Source: an uncultured Prevotellaceae bacterium (GTDB lineage Bacteria; Bacteroidota; Bacteroidia; Bacteroidales; Bacteroidaceae). Taken from it: 7,056 bases of DNA. Where the stretch lies: positions 1-7,056 of the forward strand of contig CALYTD010000054.1 in the NCBI GenBank assembly GCA_945486445.1. The letters are read 5' to 3'. This document shows, piece after piece, positions 5,632 through 7,056 of the stretch. Below the pieces are notes generated by a model, which was given only the letters and a program-made list of their open reading frames with translations, was not told the DNA's origin and did no database searches. Numbering within the stretch: the stretch's first letter is position 1; every line of letters begins with the position of its first letter. The position numbers and the translations under genes are program-made.

Positions 5632-5665
5632 CCTTGTTGGCTTCTTGCCGGCTTATTGGGCGCAA

Positions 5666-5688
5666 AAGGAGACTTTTTGGGTCTCCTT
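5666..5688 (-). terminator. Terminator-like hairpin downstream of the aminotransferase gene
   Basis: AAGGAGAC and GTCTCCTT form a perfect 8-bp stem with a 7-nt loop. On the minus strand the stem ends in a short T-run (CCTTTTGC), about 150 nt after the aminotransferase stop and before the exbB promoter candidate. The U tract is short, so termination may be weak. It supports exbB starting its own transcription unit. Confidence 0.5.
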
Positions 5689-5791
5689 CTACGCTTTGTA
5701 TTATTGGCCTCTTGTTGGTTGACGTGTTACTGGCGGTGTTGGTGTGTGCTGCCTTCAGTCTCCGCAGTGAGTGCCTGTCCTGATGTATAAT
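5689..5791. other. Unassigned part of the 388-bp aminotransferase-exbB intergenic region
   Basis: This stretch is much less AT-rich than the DNA on either side of it. It holds no open frame with family resemblance and no clear promoter box. I see only short self-complementary words, for example CTGC...GCAG near 5750-5766. It could be the untranslated 3' tail of the aminotransferase mRNA, a small RNA or gene remnant; nothing visible distinguishes these. Confidence 0.35.
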
Positions 5792-5819
5792 TTATATATG
5801 TACGTGCGTACTTATATAA
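5792..5819. repeat. AT-rich imperfect palindrome just after the aminotransferase stop
   Basis: TTATATA-T-GTACG, then TG, then CGTAC-T-TATATAA form 12 complementary pairs with one T/T mismatch. It lies 20 nt downstream of the aminotransferase stop codon on the minus strand. There is no uninterrupted U tract after it, so it may be an mRNA 3'-end stabilising hairpin, or a protein-binding dyad, rather than a classic terminator. Confidence 0.6.
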
Positions 5820-5839
5820 TAGTATCTTGCTGTTATGTC

Positions 5840-7033
5840 TTATTTCAGTTTTGCGAGACAGTCTTTTATTCGTCGTATTGCTTCGCGAATGTTGTCATCG
5901 CTTGTGGCGTAACTCATGCGGAAGCACTCTGGGTCTCCGAAGGCATCGCCGCCTACGGTGGCTACGTGGCCTTCTTCCAGAATGTACATGGCAAGGTCGT
6001 TAGTGTCATTTATGATGCGTTTGCCATCTGTCTTTCCGAGGTAGCTGACACATTTCGGGAATACGTAGAATGCTCCGTCTGGCACGTTTACTTCCAGTCC
6101 TGGTACTTCTTTTATGAGGTCAACGATGAGGTTGCGTCTGCGCTCAAATGCCTTTCGCATGTCTTCTACACACTGCTGGCTGGTGGTGTATGCTGCCATT
6201 GCGGTCTTCTGGCTTACGGAGCAAGGGCCTGATGTATATTGTCCTTGCAGTTTGTTACAACCTTTTATTATCCATTCTGGTGCTGCCATATATCCTATTC
6301 GCCAACCTGTCATGGCGTAAGCCTTGCTGACACCGTTGATTATTATTGCCTGTTCCTTCATGCCGGGGAACTGTGCGATGCTCTCGTGCTTTCCCACGTA
6401 GTTGATGTGCTCGTAGATCTCGTCGGCCAACACGTACATGTCGGGGTGTTTCTTTATCACGTTGGCCAGAGCCTCCAACTCGTTCTTTGAATATACGGAG
6501 CCGGTAGGGTTGCTTGGTGAGCAGAGTATCAGCATACGTGTCTTTGGTGTTATTGCTGCCTCCAACTGTTCTGGTGTTATCTTGAAGTTCTGGTCAAACC
6601 CTGCTGGTATATGCACAGGCTTTCCCCCTGCCAGAAGTACCATCTGCGGGTAACTCACCCAATATGGCGCAGGTATTATCACCTCTTCCCCGTCATCCAC
6701 AAGAGCCATGATGGCGTTGCATACAGCCTGCTTTGCTCCGTTGCTTACGGATATTTCGCTTGGCTTGTAGTCCAGTCCGTTCTCCTTCTTCAACTTTGCT
6801 GCCACAGCCTCGCGCAGGTCGGCATATCCTGCCACTGGCGAGTACCTTGACCAGTTGTCGTCCACTGCTTTCTTTGCTGCCTCCTTTATGTGGTCTGGCG
6901 TATTGAAGTCTGGTTCTCCTACGCTGAGGTTAATCACGTCAATGCCCTGCGCCTTCATCTCGCTGCTCTTTTGTGACATGGCGAGTGTTGCTGAAGGTGC
7001 CAATCTATTCAATCTGCTGGATAAACGTCCCAT
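5840..7033 (-). CDS. aspC: Class I PLP-dependent aminotransferase, aspartate aminotransferase type
   Basis: This complete 397-residue enzyme has the normal length for subgroup I-beta/gamma aspartate aminotransferases, which transfer the amino group between aspartate and 2-oxoglutarate in the cytosol. In order: NLSVGEPDFNTP (35-46) at the substrate-binding N-terminal segment; RYSPVAGYADLREAVA (63-78); NGAKQAVCNAI (98-108), which contacts the cofactor phosphate; PAPYWVSYP (121-129) with Trp125 stacking on PLP; SPSNPTG (172-178) with Asn175; ADEIYEHINY (203-212) with Asp204 bound to the pyridine nitrogen; SKAYAMTGWRIGY (236-248) with Schiff-base Lys237 and phosphate-binding Arg245; and FRMSYA (371-376) with Arg372 for the substrate alpha-carboxylate. 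All key residues are intact. Some enzymes of this type also accept prephenate or aromatic substrates, so exact specificity is open. It is separated from exbB by 388 bp and a terminator-like hairpin, so it is probably not part of the Ton operon. Confidence 0.93.
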   Translation of the reverse strand: MGRLSSRLNRLAPSATLAMSQKSSEMKAQGIDVINLSVGEPDFNTPDHIKEAAKKAVDDNWSRYSPVAGYADLREAVAAKLKKENGLDYKPSEISVSNGAKQAVCNAIMALVDDGEEVIIPAPYWVSYPQMVLLAGGKPVHIPAGFDQNFKITPEQLEAAITPKTRMLILCSPSNPTGSVYSKNELEALANVIKKHPDMYVLADEIYEHINYVGKHESIAQFPGMKEQAIIINGVSKAYAMTGWRIGYMAAPEWIIKGCNKLQGQYTSGPCSVSQKTAMAAYTTSQQCVEDMRKAFERRRNLIVDLIKEVPGLEVNVPDGAFYVFPKCVSYLGKTDGKRIINDTNDLAMYILEEGHVATVGGDAFGDPECFRMSYATSDDNIREAIRRIKDCLAKLK

Positions 7034-7040
7034 GTGATTA

Positions 7041-7056
7041 GTTGTTTGGTTGTTTG
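7041..7056. repeat. Tandem 8-bp repeat in the aminotransferase leader
   Basis: GTTGTTTG occurs twice with no spacer (CAAACAAC twice on the minus strand), ending 7 bp before the ATG. The leader is A/C-rich with no Shine-Dalgarno site. The window ends here, so further copies upstream cannot be ruled out. Confidence 0.6.

Noticed and set aside
5480..5665. Minus-strand open frame of 61 codons upstream of exbB
   Set aside because: It spans the candidate operator and promoter, has AT-driven Asn/Gln composition at its end, and has no family resemblance. A short peptide cannot be fully excluded.
5771..6232. Plus-strand open frame of 153 codons opposite the aminotransferase 3' end
   Set aside because: Its sequence is the antisense of a gene with all catalytic residues intact; it is Cys/Tyr/Val-rich with no recognisable domain, and its start lies within the AT-rich dyad area without a promoter or binding site.
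1..7056. Mobile element, CRISPR array, tRNA or phage material
   Set aside because: No terminal inverted repeats with a transposase, no regularly spaced repeats, no tRNA-like cloverleaf and no integrase-like frame were seen; the genes form an ordinary housekeeping and transport neighbourhood.

Overview
The window reads as chromosomal DNA of a Bacteroidota bacterium, most likely order Bacteroidales and Prevotella-like. The reasons are the TonB N-terminal signature (RNQAYGAYALR), two long ExbD paralogues after a four-helix ExbB, mostly A-rich leaders without Shine-Dalgarno sites, and a Bacteroidota-type promoter (TAnnTTTG). The genus is an inference. All seven supported genes are on the minus strand; I see no credible plus-strand gene, tRNA, rRNA, CRISPR array or mobile element.

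In transcription order, i.e. from high to low coordinates: (1) 7033-5840, a complete class I PLP aminotransferase of the aspartate aminotransferase type. (2) 5839-5452, a 388-bp intergenic region with an AT-rich dyad just after the aminotransferase stop, a terminator-like hairpin, a 9-bp-arm dyad, a promoter candidate and a leader of roughly 110 nt. (3) 5451-2453, a Ton motor cassette exbB-exbD-exbD-tonB with short gaps (32, 3 and 48 nt). (4) 2428-1472, a PstS-like phosphate-binding-protein-family lipoprotein, 24 nt after tonB. (5) 1385 to the left edge, a secreted tetratricopeptide-repeat protein of at least 461 residues, cut by the window edge.

Genes 3-5 look like one operon. ExbB and the two ExbDs would form the proton-driven inner-membrane motor. 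TonB would carry its force across the periplasm to outer-membrane TonB-dependent transporters (SusC-like proteins in this phylum). The PstS-like lipoprotein and the TPR protein are predicted to be exported and would work in the same periplasmic space, but their jobs are not known. No pstC, pstA or pstB permease gene is present in the window.

The most unexpected sequence-level observation is a pair of strong inverted repeats in the first 45 codons of the PstS-like gene. One is a perfect 28-bp palindrome over the lipobox codons; the other is a 13-pair hairpin 19 nt further on. A second cluster of dyads sits upstream of exbB and fits an operator plus promoter. The operon layout itself is, to my knowledge, recurrent in Bacteroidales, so I do not claim that the whole system is new; its accessory partners and the RNA structures are what deserve attention.
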